A DNA stretch of 64,000 nucleotides from Allium sativum (Eukaryota; Streptophyta; Magnoliopsida; Asparagales; Amaryllidaceae): NCBI GenBank assembly GCA_030737875.1, contig CM060919.1:807471160-807535159 (forward strand). The letters are read 5' to 3'. The notes under the pieces are model-generated. The model searched no databases and was not told the DNA's origin. It worked only from the letters and a program-made list of their open reading frames with translations. The first letter of the stretch is position 1. Each line of letters starts with the position of its first letter. Positions 11,834 to 28,148 of this stretch are shown here, in pieces. The translations under genes were made by a program, and so were the position numbers.

Positions 11834-13958
11834 CATAAGCGGATCTACAAAGGGCCAAGGTTAGTCAACTAACCCCCCTGAAATTTGGAAAAAAATACGG
11901 TATACTCCATTATTCCAATTTCCTAAAACAAAAAGTAACGCATTGTTTATTTCTTCCTTTCTCTCCACTAACCCCTCTCATTACTTCTATTTATTCAAAT
12001 CAAAATTAGGCATCGTGTATTTCTTCCTTTCTCCCCACTAACCGCTCTCGTTACTTCTATTTATTCATATCAAAATTAGGTCGTCTTGACAGCTGCAAAG
12101 AAAAATAGGTCTTCCCTCGTTTTGAGAGCTACAAATAAAATTAGATCTTCCTTTCTCCGCCTGTGCGAGTTGCATCTCAGACTGCGAGTCGCATCTTCAT
12201 CTCTTCATCTCTGACCCATCATCTCTTCATCGCCTTCACTATTCTCTGACCAAGTGGTTGGAATAAAAAGATATTTTATGCTTTATCTTATATTTGTTTA
12301 AAATTGGGGATTTTGAAATTGAAATTGGGGGTAATTGTATGTTTGTTGGAAACTTGGAATTGAGGATTTGAAAAAAAAACTTATATAATTTGCTTCATCT
12401 TCCATTTGCTCCTTGTTCAGTAGCATTCATATACAATTTGTATTGATTAGTAGTAGTAGCACTGCCTTTTGAAAATCATATTATTAAATAAAGGCTTGTT
12501 ATTATAAAAATAGGAAGAAGTATGTAACATGGTAGGTAATTACTGCACTAAATTGTTTGAACTTTGAATTTGTTAGAAAAATAAAGTAGGTTCTTGCTAA
12601 AGCCTTAATAAAAAAAAATAGAATTTGTTTATTTTATTTAATGATTAACTTTTTTTATAGCATGTTGAAATATTTTCAAAAAAAATCAAATGTTGGAGAA
12701 TCTTCTTCAGTGAATCACAATGAACAATACAAAACAAATTCTTTAGAAAGATCATCTTCTCCAACAAATGACGAATCTTCCAAAAAAAATTGTAAATTGC
12801 CTATACTTGTGGTAGATCTTTGAATCAAGTGACCACTCTTGTTCGTCCTTGTGATACACGTTGGGGATCACATTATAGGACGCTCATTAGTTTTACTTTA
12901 TTATTTGGCTGTGCGGTTGATGTTCTTGATGTAGTCGTAGAAGACGGGTTGTATGTTGATAAAAAATTTGAAGCGTCTCGTTTACTTGAAGGGATTCAAT
13001 CTTTTGAATTTATAATTTCTTTACACTTATGATTTCAATACTTAGGATTACAAATGAGTTGTCACAAGCATTGCAGAGAAGAGATCAAGATATAGAAAAT
13101 GCTATGAGGTTGGTTGATGTTTCTATAAAAAAGGATTCAAATGTTGAGGGATGATGGATGGAATGCTTTAGTAGAAGAAGTCACTATATTTTGTAGCAAA
13201 CATTTAATTTCAATTCCAAATATGGATGATTTGTATGTTATTCATGGAAGTTCACGTCGTAAAGCTGAAGAAGTGACAAATTTTCACCATTATCGTATTG
13301 AATTATTCAACACCATCATAGATATGCAACTACAAGAGCTAAATAATCGGTTTAATGAAGTGAGTACCGAAATGTTACTTTGTGTTGCATGCTTGAATTC
13401 CCCATACTCTTTTCTTGCTTTTGACAAACAAAAATTGACTCGATTGGCTCACTTTTATCCAAAAGATTTTTCAACCATTGACATTTTAGCATTGTCAAAC
13501 CAACTTTGGACTTTTATTATGGATGTACGAACAAATGTTGATTCTTTAGATTTAGGGGATTGAGTGATGTTACTCAGATGATGGTCAAAAGTAAAAGAAA
13601 TATGACATATCCATTAGTTTATAAACTTTTTGCTTTGGCTTTGATACTACAGGTTGCAAATGCTATTGTAGAGCGAATTTTTTCTGGAATGAAGATAATG
13701 AAGAATCGACTCCGCAATCGAATGTGTGATTAATGGTTGAATGATAGTTTGGTTGTATACATTGAAAACGATATATTTAAGAATTTATCTAATGACGCTA
13801 TCATGAATTATTTTCAAAAAACGAAAAATCGTAGAGGTCAATTGTAAGTCTATTTCAATATTTCTATGTAGTTTACCAACTTTATTTAAACTAGATTTCA
13901 ATGTGCTTTTTTGATGTTATATTCCCCTTTCCATTTGAATTTTATGGATCCACCACTG
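11834..13958 (+). mobile_element. hAT transposon, internally deleted, with 8-bp target duplication
   Basis: The ends CATAAGCGGATCTACAAA (11834-11851) and, on the reverse strand, CAGTGGTGGATCCATAAA (13958-13941) form imperfect terminal inverted repeats. They are flanked by ATCAAAAA (11826-11833) and ATCAAGAA (13959-13966), an 8-bp target duplication with one mismatch, which is the hAT signature. At 2,125 bp it is shorter than autonomous hATs of this type, and the transposase is broken and lacks its N-terminal and middle parts. A 70-bp tandem duplication lies near the left end (11941-12010 and 12011-12080). Confidence 0.85.
12640..13848 (+). pseudogene. hAT transposase remnant (zinc-finger MYM/TTF-type family)
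   Basis: Pieces occur in order: an N-terminal MLKYFQKKS segment with Ser-rich low-complexity sequence (12659-12823), a RPCDTRWGSHYRTL block (12845-12890) diagnostic of plant hAT transposases with a TTF/MYM zinc finger, a middle region (13141-13563), and the C-terminal hAT dimerisation domain (about 13625-13800) reading LQVANAIVERIFSGMKIMK then LRNRMCD. The zinc finger and much of the catalytic region between the first and second pieces are absent. Frame changes occur near 12820, 13030, 13140 and 13560, with a stop near 13730 after RNRMCD. It cannot give an active enzyme. Confidence 0.82.
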
Positions 13959-13966
13959 ATCAAGAA

Positions 13967-15868
13967 GTCATACATTTTTATGTCAGCCAAACAACTCAAG
14001 TAAAGACATAACGGTAATCAAACACTATACAAATGATAAATTATTACATAAGAACTCAAGGTAAACCTAAATAGTTAAGTATGAAATTTGTTTTTTTTTT
14101 TTTTTTTTTTTTTTTTAACTTGTTTTAGGAGGAACTTGTTATGCTAGTGATTATAATAGGTAGTGATGCAGTTTATGAACGAGCGAGGCTATACAACTAC
14201 TCACTCTTTCTTAATTGGTTAAATTTCACTTATTAACTGCTATACGCACTCGCATAATTCCTGATTTCAATAATGATATTTGATTGTGTCAATATTAGAA
14301 TCATTTTTTAAAGATAATACGTGTACATACACTGTCTCTCTTTTGGATATATGTATCTATTAAAAAAGGAAAGGCAACGTGGCTAAGCTACAGGAGCGAT
14401 CCACAAAAAGGACAAACTAATTGACTAAAAAATACATTTTTTTTGCCTTGTTTGTTACGATCCAATTGCTCGATTTTGTAATGATTTTGAATTGAGATAT
14501 AATAAATTTGTATCACAACATAAGTTGACGCTTTGGTATAGTTCGCATGCCAATAGTCATTATCATTTTGTGATCTTTGTCTATTTAGGTTCTTTTTTTT
14601 TAAATAACACCGAATTTTAAAAACTTACTACAAAATTAGCTCGATTTAAAACCTCTGCTTTGACCAAGTCAACGTTGAACCGGACATAGCGCGCTAGTGC
14701 AAATTGAAATTGTGCTAGTTTATACACAATTTGGAATTGTTCCAGCTTTATCTTATTGAAAAAAAAATTAAATATACATTGACGCAATTCAAATTATTTC
14801 CACGATCAAAACTAAAATTATAATTGATGCAATTTGAATTTGGGTCTGTGTTCTAACCAATACAATGCTAAGTTGATCAAAACAACATTATTTTAAAACC
14901 GAACTACAAGGGCAATAAATCTTCCAACATGGGTTAAATTCCAAAAAAATCTATCAATTTATGTTTTTCTGAAGTTTATGACATTTTCTTTTAGCATCAT
15001 GCAAGATCTCCTTTTATATGACATCGTGCAAGATCTCCAATTGTACCTTAAACTAAAATTAGTACATTTTGTTTTAAAATCTGATTTTTAATTTTAATTT
15101 AAAACCTAATTTTTAAAATCGACCAGATACAGCAGAATATTAATAAACACTAATAGCGAACAGACCAACAATTTACCACACTTTTGACAGCTCCAACACC
15201 AACATCTCCCTTAAGCCTTATTTTACTACAGAATCAACCAATACTTTCAACCAATACTTTCATAGCGTGAATATTAAAGATGAAAAACCGACATAAAACC
15301 ACTAAAAACCGCCTCTTAAAAACCCACACTGAAATAAAACTGCAAAACCGATGAAACCGTTATGGCCTATGAATGTTTGCATTCCAAGAGCACTTTGTCT
15401 CCTTTTTCAAGCCTTCACTACTTGCATTCCAACACCACTGTCTTGTACCCATTTAAATGTTTAGATTTTACGCCACTTCAACTACAAACATAAGAAAATA
15501 TATAGTTTACCTAGTTTTAAGTCAAAACCGCACCATGCTCATTCCCATGAATACCAAATCAAACATGTAAAGTACTGATCGGTTTATTCGCATTTGTCCC
15601 AACAACATCAACTGCTAACACCCTTGATCTAAAGTTCTAAACTATAGGACTTAACCAAGGTCGTGTTAACCACACTATGTTTAAAAGTACGCATTTCTTC
15701 ATGGGCAATTAAGCAAATTTTTTAATACAAATAAATGGTCCAACACTTGATTCAAACACAAAAATAGAGCATACCAAGACGAAAATTAAAATCTGATGAA
15801 AAACATTGATCCAAAATTTCAAATACTAAGTGCAAGTTTGAAAAAATATTCTGGCAATTCAAAGAAAC
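13967..15868. other. Intergenic AT-rich DNA
   Basis: No coding potential or known repeat was recognised. A poly(T) tract lies at about 14090-14116. The right end adjoins the 3' end of the RPS23 gene (minus strand) and must hold its 3' UTR, but no polyadenylation signal could be fixed with confidence. Confidence 0.5.
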
Positions 15869-19283
<3,415 letters not shown>

Positions 19284-19354
19284 ATTTGCTTCTGAGAAGG
19301 AGAAACTTGACTCTTGCTCGTAGGAAAAAGGGAGTCCGCCGCCTGCCTGCTTGT

Positions 19355-19515
19355 AAGAGGAGCTAGTACCAAAAGGATATATATGAGGATCTGGAAATAC
19401 TAGGGTTAGGGTTCAGCGGTGGTCTTTATTTGGACTCGAACAAAGGGAACCTGGGCTGGGCTGTAAGAATTATTCTAGCTGAACGAATATTAAGCCATTT
19501 GGAGCCCACAAATAA
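19355..19515 (-). promoter_or_regulatory. RPS23 promoter: TATA, telo-box and site II elements
   Basis: Read on the minus strand, a double telo-box AACCCTAACCCTA lies at 19413-19401. Site II-type TGGGCY-related elements occur in the stretch TGGGCTGGGCT (plus strand, 19452-19462), and on the minus strand TGGGCT lies at 19508-19503. A TATA-like ATATATAT is at 19384-19377. A CTCCTCTT pyrimidine run at 19362-19355 may mark a TOP-like transcription start. Telo-box plus site II is the known signature of plant ribosomal-protein gene promoters. The start site itself is inferred. Confidence 0.75.
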
Positions 19516-21556
19516 CTTAAATAGCTTTCGCCTTTAAGCTTAGACAAACGAGAGCAAATCGTATGTCCCCAAAGTCCCCGATCTTCTTATACTTAACCAA
19601 TCAGATTCTCTATTTTTCACCTTTTTGCAATTAAGGCAGAGAGAGAAAGAGGACTTAATTGTAAAAAGTTGGAAATCAGAGAGTCCTGATTGGTTGGATA
19701 CAGACGGATATGAGATTTTGGGTACAGGCGACTTGATTCCCAAACAATATGGGTATGGATAAGTAACATAAGTTTGCCTTTGCGTTGCGTAACTCAAGCG
19801 CGGGGGCATGTGCTGAAAAACAGTGGTATAAACTTTGCTGAAAAACAACATTTACTACACATGCTTTACACGTTAATTATGTTTTTATTAACTAACACAC
19901 TCGTGAAAAAATAATTTACATAAATATTTAGTTATATTGTTATATCAAATCACATGCAATAAGCAATGTTGTAAAAATGAATAGGCGATAAACGTGAATT
20001 AAAGATTAATCTCAAAGGCGGGAATCAATCGAGGATTAATCGGAATTATGCGTTGTTGATACATTCATGTATTTTCGATTAAATTTTAGTATTTTGTTTA
20101 GTATTAACTGGTTGAAAATGAAATACCATGGATTTGGTTGAATTTGGAAGTAATTATGGAGACAAAAAGGCTTAAAACAAACAATCTGATGCTTGTGAGA
20201 TGCATCAAGCCTAAACTAGACTATAGATGAAGACTATAAACTTATTTAGGAGCCTAAAAGAATTATTACGACACCGATAATTAGTTTGAACTTTTATTTC
20301 TAAGTTGCAATATCAATTTTTTATTAGTTTTTATTTTTATTTTGATGTTAATTGATAAACAATGACATTGTAATGATAAGCAATGGTGTTGTAAGGAATA
20401 TTTATTTATTAGATTGTATTTTTAAGTAACTTTTTTTTTAATATTTGTAAAAGAGTTTGAATTTGTAAAAAAGTTTATTTGGTAGATCATGTTTTAAGTG
20501 ACCTATAAATATAAACATATGCAATGACACTTTTGGAAGTTCGCAAATGGACCAAAAGCATGTGTTTCCAAGCCAACTATTAATAAAGAAATGAAGCATG
20601 GTAAATTTGCAAGGGTAAATGAGTTATAAACTGAGCTTTATATACTTCTAGATGTATAATATTGTTAGAAGATTTACGTATTTTCAAATAAAATAAATTA
20701 TCGTATAAAAATGGGTTATATATGGATTTATTAAATTTTAGGATTTAATGTTTATTAAGATAACAAAAATTAGTATTTTAATTAGTTTTGAAGTTATCCT
20801 TTTTATAAATATTCATGTACTAGATTTTGAAGTTGGTAAATTTTTATAAAAGTTTGTGGACAAATATCCCTGGTCCTATTTTTTTAGAGTTAGACATTAA
20901 ACTTTTGATATATTTGGCAAAAAAATAAACTATAAGTAGATAGAAGTTGGTATATTGCTAAGAATTAGTGAGAATACCTAAAGAAGAAAGTGTAACGTTG
21001 AGGAATTAACATAATCGTATGCATCTAAAGCTTTAATGGCAAATTTTTGTCAGAAATAAGCATATAATATTATCAAAAATAATAAACAAATATTTATGTA
21101 GCTACTAAAAGAAATATAAAGTGAAAAGGCCTACAATGTTACAAAACGCATTGTGATTATAATTACAAAAATGATTTTCTAATTCAGTGTTTCATACGTT
21201 GGTAATTTTAATTTGTAATGAAATTCTCAATATATGTTTACATTAGTCTTTAAAAGATAATAATATACAAAAGAAAATTATTTTTAATCCAGGCATAGTG
21301 TAATATTCGTCCATCAATTACCGTAAACTACGTAAATAAATGGTTAAATTGTAATATTTTTTAACAAAAACTATTTAATTCGATTTTTTATTAGGCCTCA
21401 ACACCGTAGTTGTGTAAGTAAAGAGATTTTGACTTTATAGTGGTGGAGGTACAAAAAGTTATAGTAGAGATATAACAAAAAATAACGAAGATGCAAAAAG
21501 CTTCATGAAATATAAAATAAAATATTTAATATTACTTTATTATCATTCTTACATCA
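19516..21556. other. AT-rich intergenic DNA upstream of RPS23
   Basis: No gene or clear repeat was recognised. The first 300 bases are moderately GC-balanced and may hold distal promoter sequence; from about 19860 the DNA is strongly AT-rich. A minus-strand frame at 19851-19540 shows no known features. Confidence 0.5.
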
Positions 21557-21561
21557 TTTGT

Positions 21562-24340
21562 TGTGACGACCGCCTATAACCCCTGCACTAGACTAGAGGG
21601 ATAATGCGCTGAAAAGTGTGCCAGATAGCTATGGACGATCAACAAAGTAGGTAAACAACATCGGAACTTGTCGTAGAACTCACAGCGCAAGGATAAAATA
21701 TAATACGATATATACAACAGGTAATAGTAATGAAGCACCATATAGCAAACTTTTGAAACTTTCTCAACATCTTGAAAGGTTATCCGACTAATACCAAAGT
21801 TTGTACGTAAGGCCTCACTACAACCCTCATAGAACACTCAAACAGCGGAAACAGAAATACTAGATAGTAATAAAACTGGTACGTCAGCCTCCTGCTCGCC
21901 TCCTCACAGTAGCATCATCCTCACTAATCACCTGTAACATGCTACTTAGTCTGCCCATCCACAACCGGATGAACAACCTAAGGTAATAAGAGGAGACATA
22001 AAACCATGAGTTAGACAACAGTCTTAATGAGCGATAAAACAGCTACAAAACTTCAACAATAAAATATATGAGAATGGATAGATAAACGTACTAATCTACC
22101 CACAACACCAGAGAAGAACTCAACCCTATCTTCCCCACATCGGACAGTGATAGCCTTTACGATAAACAATTTAACCATTCATCCATTAAAACCAGAACAC
22201 CCATTCAATTATGGTAAAGCACTCATAACATCCAGATTATATGTATCTTATGTAAACCATCCTGATCGAATTAAACGTCCCTCCAGCACAAGCCCTAGAG
22301 GCCTAAACCAATATCAGACAGGCACCCAAGGAACGTCTCCTTCGAGTTTGGATAACCCACATGGGATGGTACAAACAAAACAACCAATCATCCATAACTG
22401 ACTCTGGCTATCACCACCATTTCTGCTTCGAAACCATCGTTAATCATATGACGGCCAACCTTGCCATATGTCAAGGGCTAATGGTAACCCCGGTTCTAGC
22501 ATAAACTCCATACGCCTTTCAGCGATACATATGCATGTCCAACCTTGACAACTAGGTCTTTCAACGATACCCAGGGTACTCAACCTACAATCGGTCTTTT
22601 GGGTGCCTCCATTGTACCCCTGCTTTGAGCCTGTTAGAACTTACGACAACGATAATCTCTCGGGCATCGCATCTCTAGTCATCCAACCCGACTATTTCTC
22701 ATAGCTCAAGCAACCTCCTTAAGCAACCATTATCCACCAACTCACGACCTTTGAGTTGTCATCACATTCATTGTTCTACACCGATTAACGAACACATTCA
22801 ACACTTCAAACCTTCCTACTCGAATTTACTTCGAAGTCACACCATCATCGATCCAATTACACCACTGCGTTGCAGCTAGGGTTCGGGGGGTTGTCCCCGA
22901 AAAATATTTTTTTCAGACCTTTTTGTTCAAATCTAAGTCATGCTCGAAAGTATAAATTTTCAGAAATTTGCCCTGTGCGACCGACCCTTCACATTGCTCG
23001 ATCGACCAGAGCGACCGACCCTTCACACTGGTAGAACCAACCAGAGCGACTGACCCTCCCAACTTGGAGCGACCAACCCTTCTCTTTGCCACTTCCAAGC
23101 TTCACGACCGACCCGATAGGAGCGACCAACCCCTTTACTCAACCATAGGCTCGCTTGACCGAACCCATTTTCCTCCAGGCTCGCTCGTCCGCTTGCCTTA
23201 CACCCAACTCGCTCGACCGACTGACTCCCTAGCTCGCTCAAGCCTGCTTTTTGTCTTGTTTCCCAAGAAATCACATCCTGGAGCGAACGACCCCCCCCCC
23301 CCCACCCCACGTGTGACCCAAAACCTGCACTTCACAATTTCTACTCTGATTTCCACCAAAACTTCGCCAAACGATAGATTCGACGAAATCTACTCATCCA
23401 ATATAATCATAAGCATGTTATGAAACCACTAGCATCATGAAGATGACAATTATCATCAAATTATGCTAATTTCACCAAAAACCATAATAAATGAACATAT
23501 GATCTAAATTGTGGATCTAACTTGCATAATCATATGAAATAGCATAGAAATTATCTATCTAAACTTGTTAAATCAGATCATAGGGTGGTTAATATGAAAA
23601 TGGACTTAATATGGCATAAATCTATGGAAAAACACTTGAATTTGATGAGAAACATGCACAAACACTCATATACTTCATTGCGTTCATGTGAGAGATGTAA
23701 ATCACTCACCGATTTGCCAAAACAAGCTAAAATGGATGAAATAGGAATCCAGACAGCAAGCACCTCACGCCAAACACCTTGATCCGATAAACTCTTGCCT
23801 CAATTGATGTAGATCTAGCCTCAAATGGTGTAGATCTATGATTTCCCTCCTTGGATTTTGATTTTTAATGGTGGAAAAGTGTTATAGGAAGGAGAAGCAC
23901 AAGGCACCAAATGAGAGAATGGAAAACCATTTCCCATATCCCTTATCCCCTATTTATACCCTTCCATCAACCCACTAATGGGCCTTCCCCAAATCAGCCC
24001 ATTAGACTCCCAAAACTTGGACAACCAATTGAAAAACCTTAAAACAACGATTTCTCTCAAACCGCTGAGCCAAATCTTTAATTTAACCACTCTACGAAAA
24101 GGAAATCATTAATTTCTTTCCAATGGCACAGGTCTCACCCTCTAATTCGGCCTGAGTCAAAAGTTATTACCTGTACAAGACCGATAGGGGCAAAATGGTC
24201 ACAAACAAAATCGGTAAAAATTATGGACATGTCTCACATCCCCATAAGCAACATATCAAAAGATGAGAATGATCCAACACTCAGGGAATCAAATAAAAAT
24301 ATTTTACGATCTTCCGATACGTAAAATGCGGGTTGCTACA
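21562..24340 (-). mobile_element. Solo LTR of a Ty3/Gypsy-type element, target duplication TTTGT
   Basis: On the plus strand the block starts TGTGACGACCGCC and ends GGGTTGCTACA, a TG...CA pair with related inverted ends. It is flanked on both sides by TTTGT (21557-21561 and 24341-24345), a perfect 5-bp target duplication. The 2,779 bases contain no gag-pol, so this is a solo LTR left by recombination. Orientation is taken as minus because the minus-strand start TGTAGCAACCCGCATTTT resembles the start of LTR copy B (TGTAACGACCCGCATTTT). The small open frames inside (22147-22401, 22968-23423) are by-products of the GC-rich repeats. Confidence 0.88.
22975..23235 (-). repeat. GC-rich degenerate short repeats in solo LTR
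   Basis: About ten loose copies of GAGCGACCGACCC or CTCGCTCGACCGAC occur, many containing CGACCGA or TCGATCGA self-complementary cores. The GC content contrasts with the AT-rich flanks. Comparable clusters of GGTCG motifs occur in the LTRs at 25965-26075 and 50345-50470. Confidence 0.65.
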
Positions 24341-24345
24341 TTTGT

Positions 24346-25940
24346 GGAAGCCAAAGAAACATTTTTTACTTTTATATAATAAAACAGGATAATTTTTCAA
24401 TTCATTCAATATATATGGGTGACAACAATGTATTTCTAACTTGCATTGATTATTATGTATTAAAATTTGTTTTTTTTTTTACTTTAGTCTCATTCATTTA
24501 GTTTAAGAAATAACTAGTCCGATCAATTTTTTTACATTAGTTTTGTTAAAGTGGATGCTAAAAGTCATAATTAATGGGTATATCAAAAGATAACTGGTTT
24601 AAAGCGAATTTACTATTCATTGGGACTAAACTCAAAAAAACGTAGTAATCCAAGAGTGTTATACGCAATCACGGGGAATTTACGAGCCTTTAGCTGGATT
24701 TTAATTGCATAACATCATAGAATACAAACTTTCACCCTTTATTGTTTGTTATAATATCATTCTTTACAAAAATAATTTTTATTGGTGATAAAGGTCTACT
24801 TGACATATCAAAATGGGAAAGAAAGAACTATATATATATATATATATATATATGGATACAGGCTGATTAGTTTTGATTTTTTTGTGCTTTTGTATTTGAG
24901 ATGTTATGTTTTGTCGAGAGGGTGAGGAAGAGGTTTTGAGGCTTGTCTGATTGTTATGTTTGTAATGATTTTGAACTGATGTGTACATTTGTTAATATAT
25001 GGATTATATATGTGCTCTTTTTCCTTATGTGGTACCCATTAGGGGGGCATGAGGTTTTGATGAGGCATATATATGAAGTATATGATTGGTTTTGCAATAA
25101 AGTAACCAATTTTCAAAAAAAATATATAATAGTATATCAATTTGAAAAGAAATATTATGCATATTAATGAAATACCAAATTAAGAAAAGAAAATTTATTT
25201 ATTTGTATGAAAATACTAATTTCAAAAAGAAAGAAATTTTGTGAATTTGAAAGTAAAATAATGTAATTGTATTTAATAACATTTCATGTATAATAGTTAA
25301 AAAAGAAGTAAATTTTATACCTGTGAAATTTTGTAAATGTATTTAATAACATCTCATGTAATTTTGTGAATTTGAAAGTAAAATAATGTAATTGTATTTA
25401 AAAACTCAATTTCTAAATCCAAACACCAAATAAAAAGCTAAAAATTAGTTGTTGAACCAAAAAAGGTAATCTTCTTAAAACCATGGATTTATTCTATTTT
25501 ATTTCAGATATGTGAAATTTAATTTTACAGTATGTTAAAATCTTGTTGCTTGTACTTGTTACAGGTTATTGAAGCCAATTTCAGGTGCAAAAGTTTGATC
25601 TTCTCCTCAAATTCACCTAAAAATCGCTGCTTTAAATAAATTAGTGAATAAATCTCATACTGTCTAGTTTATACAGCAAGTATTGACGATTTGTTGATGT
25701 TTTAGCAAGTTTCTATGTCTCTGTAAATATAAAGTTAAGTTTTATATTTACAATGGAAAACTTGCTATTTGTCCAAATTTGTGATGTTATATCTCTCTTG
25801 TGTCTCGTTGAAATGGTGTCCTATCTTCTTTGATTGTTAATATTATTGTTGAACTTCATGCATGTAAATTTTCAATTCATTCTGACCTTGCTAACCTGTC
25901 GAAACTATGCTTCTAACTTTGAATCAGAGCAAGTTAAGAT
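24346..25940. other. AT-rich DNA with simple repeats, no gene
   Basis: Contains a (TA)n microsatellite at about 24829-24853 and an imperfect duplication of TTGTGAATTTGAAAGTAAAA at 25233 and 25362. No coding region was recognised. Confidence 0.5.
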
Positions 25941-25949
25941 CCTATAGCA

Positions 25950-27871
25950 AATCCCGTAGCAGAGGTCGGCCCTGACCTCCTATGGGTCGTCCAATGAGTC
26001 AATCCACAACCAAGACAGGTTGATCCCCAGAACAACCTGAACCATGGGGGGTCGATCCCTGTATAGTGTCAGGCACATGAACATTTCCTCTAGTTTGTGT
26101 CCATGTTTGGTCATTTCTCGAATGTTTTTCTTAAATAATTTATGTTGATTTCTGAACCAAATTTGTATTTGATCTTGTTAGGCTTGTTCATACAGGGGAA
26201 AAGCCAACATTACCACCGATCCATACTCCAAGTTGGTGAGGTTATATATGAATTTTGTGTGTTAATTTGATGAATGCTTTCATGAATTTGTTGACACTTT
26301 GCACGTTTTTATAAACCGGTTTTTAAAGGGTTATATATATATAAACTATCCTTTTGAGATAAATTCCAAATTTATTTTACAATAGAATCGTACCAAGAAT
26401 ATATAATATACATTATTTTCCAATATATAGAGATTTTGAAAGTAACAAATCCCAATGTGATTTCAAATTCGTTTTATAAATTCATTTTGTCGAACCAAGT
26501 ATTTTTAATACATAAAACTACACGTGTTTGCACTTTTTGAGAGAACAAAGAAATGATTTAAATGATATAATTAACCATGTGGTATGAGACTCGTATATTA
26601 ATTACATCGGTTAATTCCAGACTCGTTTGACTGAAGCTATTTCTCAATGTGGAATAAGCTGACTAGTAGTAAATTGATTGGTGAAATATGTTGTATGAGA
26701 CTTATTGTTTCACTTTTTGGATTATTGTCTAAAAGTCTACGACGCATGGGTATTATTTGTTGTTGTAGCCAGACTTGCTCGGGGAAGGGGGGGTAGAGGG
26801 GAAGCCAAGCCTAGGAGGAGTCTTATAACATATTCACTTATGGGGGTCAAGTTACACGATCAGAGGGTCGGGGGTTCATACTGATGGACGCCTGAATGTG
26901 CATGTAGTAATTGGCAAAGCTATTGGGGGAGCTATATCATTGATGCACGTGCTATTTGTTGTTTTTCTTTATATATCATAAACCTATTATGATGCTTTTA
27001 TATATAGTGATCGCTTTTATGTTGAATGAACTCTTACATGAGTTCTATATGTTGACATATTGATGGATTTTCCCCTATGTTATTTCTTGGAGTTTTGGAG
27101 ATTTTATAGATACTCTTGGCTTTGATGCTTAGCACTTGTTGCTCATAGAAAACCTTTACATGTTATTATCGATGCATTCATAAGACTATTATATGGTGTT
27201 TTGGTTGTACCTTATCTCATAAACCCTAGGTCGTATTAAGTTGAAATTACTCTTCCTTGTATAAGAAGTGTTATTCTCTTATGATTCTATACTTCATTTA
27301 TCATGATCCACTTACTCTGTTTAAACTAGACTAACCTGTGTATTTTATGTTCTCTAACCAGACTGATTTCTTACATATTTACACCAGTTATAGATATATG
27401 CTTATTCAACTTCCACTATGGACTACCGATCACCTTTTTATACGCTTAGGCATGTTTTGGGCTAGAGGTCTAATTATTTTGTTTACGTACTCTGATATAT
27501 TTATATATTCTTTTATGCAAATGAGGTTGTAGATATTGTGGTTTATATAACCACTTATGTATGTTACTATGTATTGTACTTCATGTATTTGTATATAGGA
27601 TTGTGTTTGTGGTTCTATAATCTATGTCATTTATGTTTATTGTGTCTTGTTCTGAGTTGATCCGTTAGCCACCGTAGTATTAAATTAGGTAATGATTAAG
27701 TATGTTGATCCACTTGAAGTAAGAAAAAAATGAGCACTAAATCGACGTACTTGATACTTGTGTAATACAAGACTCACGGATGGTCGCTCCTAGCTAGCCC
27801 AATTCTCTGCATTAGCAGATTGTATTACCTTGCAATACTTTTTATTAATGTTGGTCTCGAGATAGGCATCA
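25950..27871 (+). mobile_element. Probable 3' part of a Ty3/Gypsy 5' LTR
   Basis: The block ends GGCATCA at 27871, five bases before a TGGTGTCAGAGC primer-binding site (27877-27888), and a gag relic follows on the same strand. It contains a GC-rich GGTCG-type repeat region (25965-26075). The LTR start was not found, so the left limit is a guess. Confidence 0.5.
26765..26940 (+). mobile_element. Possible SINE-like insert
   Basis: GGGTCGGGGGTTCATAC (26866-26882) resembles a B box, and GGGGTCAAGTTACACGATCA lies upstream of it. The A box is poor. GC content is higher than the flanks. This is a weak call. Confidence 0.25.
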
Positions 27872-27876
27872 TAGCT

Positions 27877-27888
27877 TGGTGTCAGAGC
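27877..27888 (+). promoter_or_regulatory. Primer-binding site, initiator Met tRNA type
   Basis: TGGTGTCAGAGC differs by one base from the standard TGGTATCAGAGC complement of the initiator methionine tRNA 3' end. It sits between an LTR-like end and a gag relic, as expected for reverse-transcription priming. Confidence 0.7.
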
Positions 27889-28148
27889 TGAATTCAAAAC
27901 AAAATATGGTAAACACAGAACAATATACATACTATAGTACATCAAAGTATAATATGAGTGTTAACATCATCCATAATCATACATGTTCCTGATCAAGTCC
28001 TTAACTTTTTCATGTCCTTTAGGGAGTATATATAAGTGGAAATACATCTAGGAATGCAATTTAAATTCCATAGGTATTCCATATCGAAATCAATTGATAG
28101 TATCTTATCCATGTGAATGATCAATATCTTATCTTATACTTTTAGCAT

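Noticed and set aside
22968..23423. 151-codon frame with Arg/Pro/Asp-rich repeats
   Set aside because: It is the translation of GC-rich short repeats in a solo LTR, with a competing frame on the other strand.
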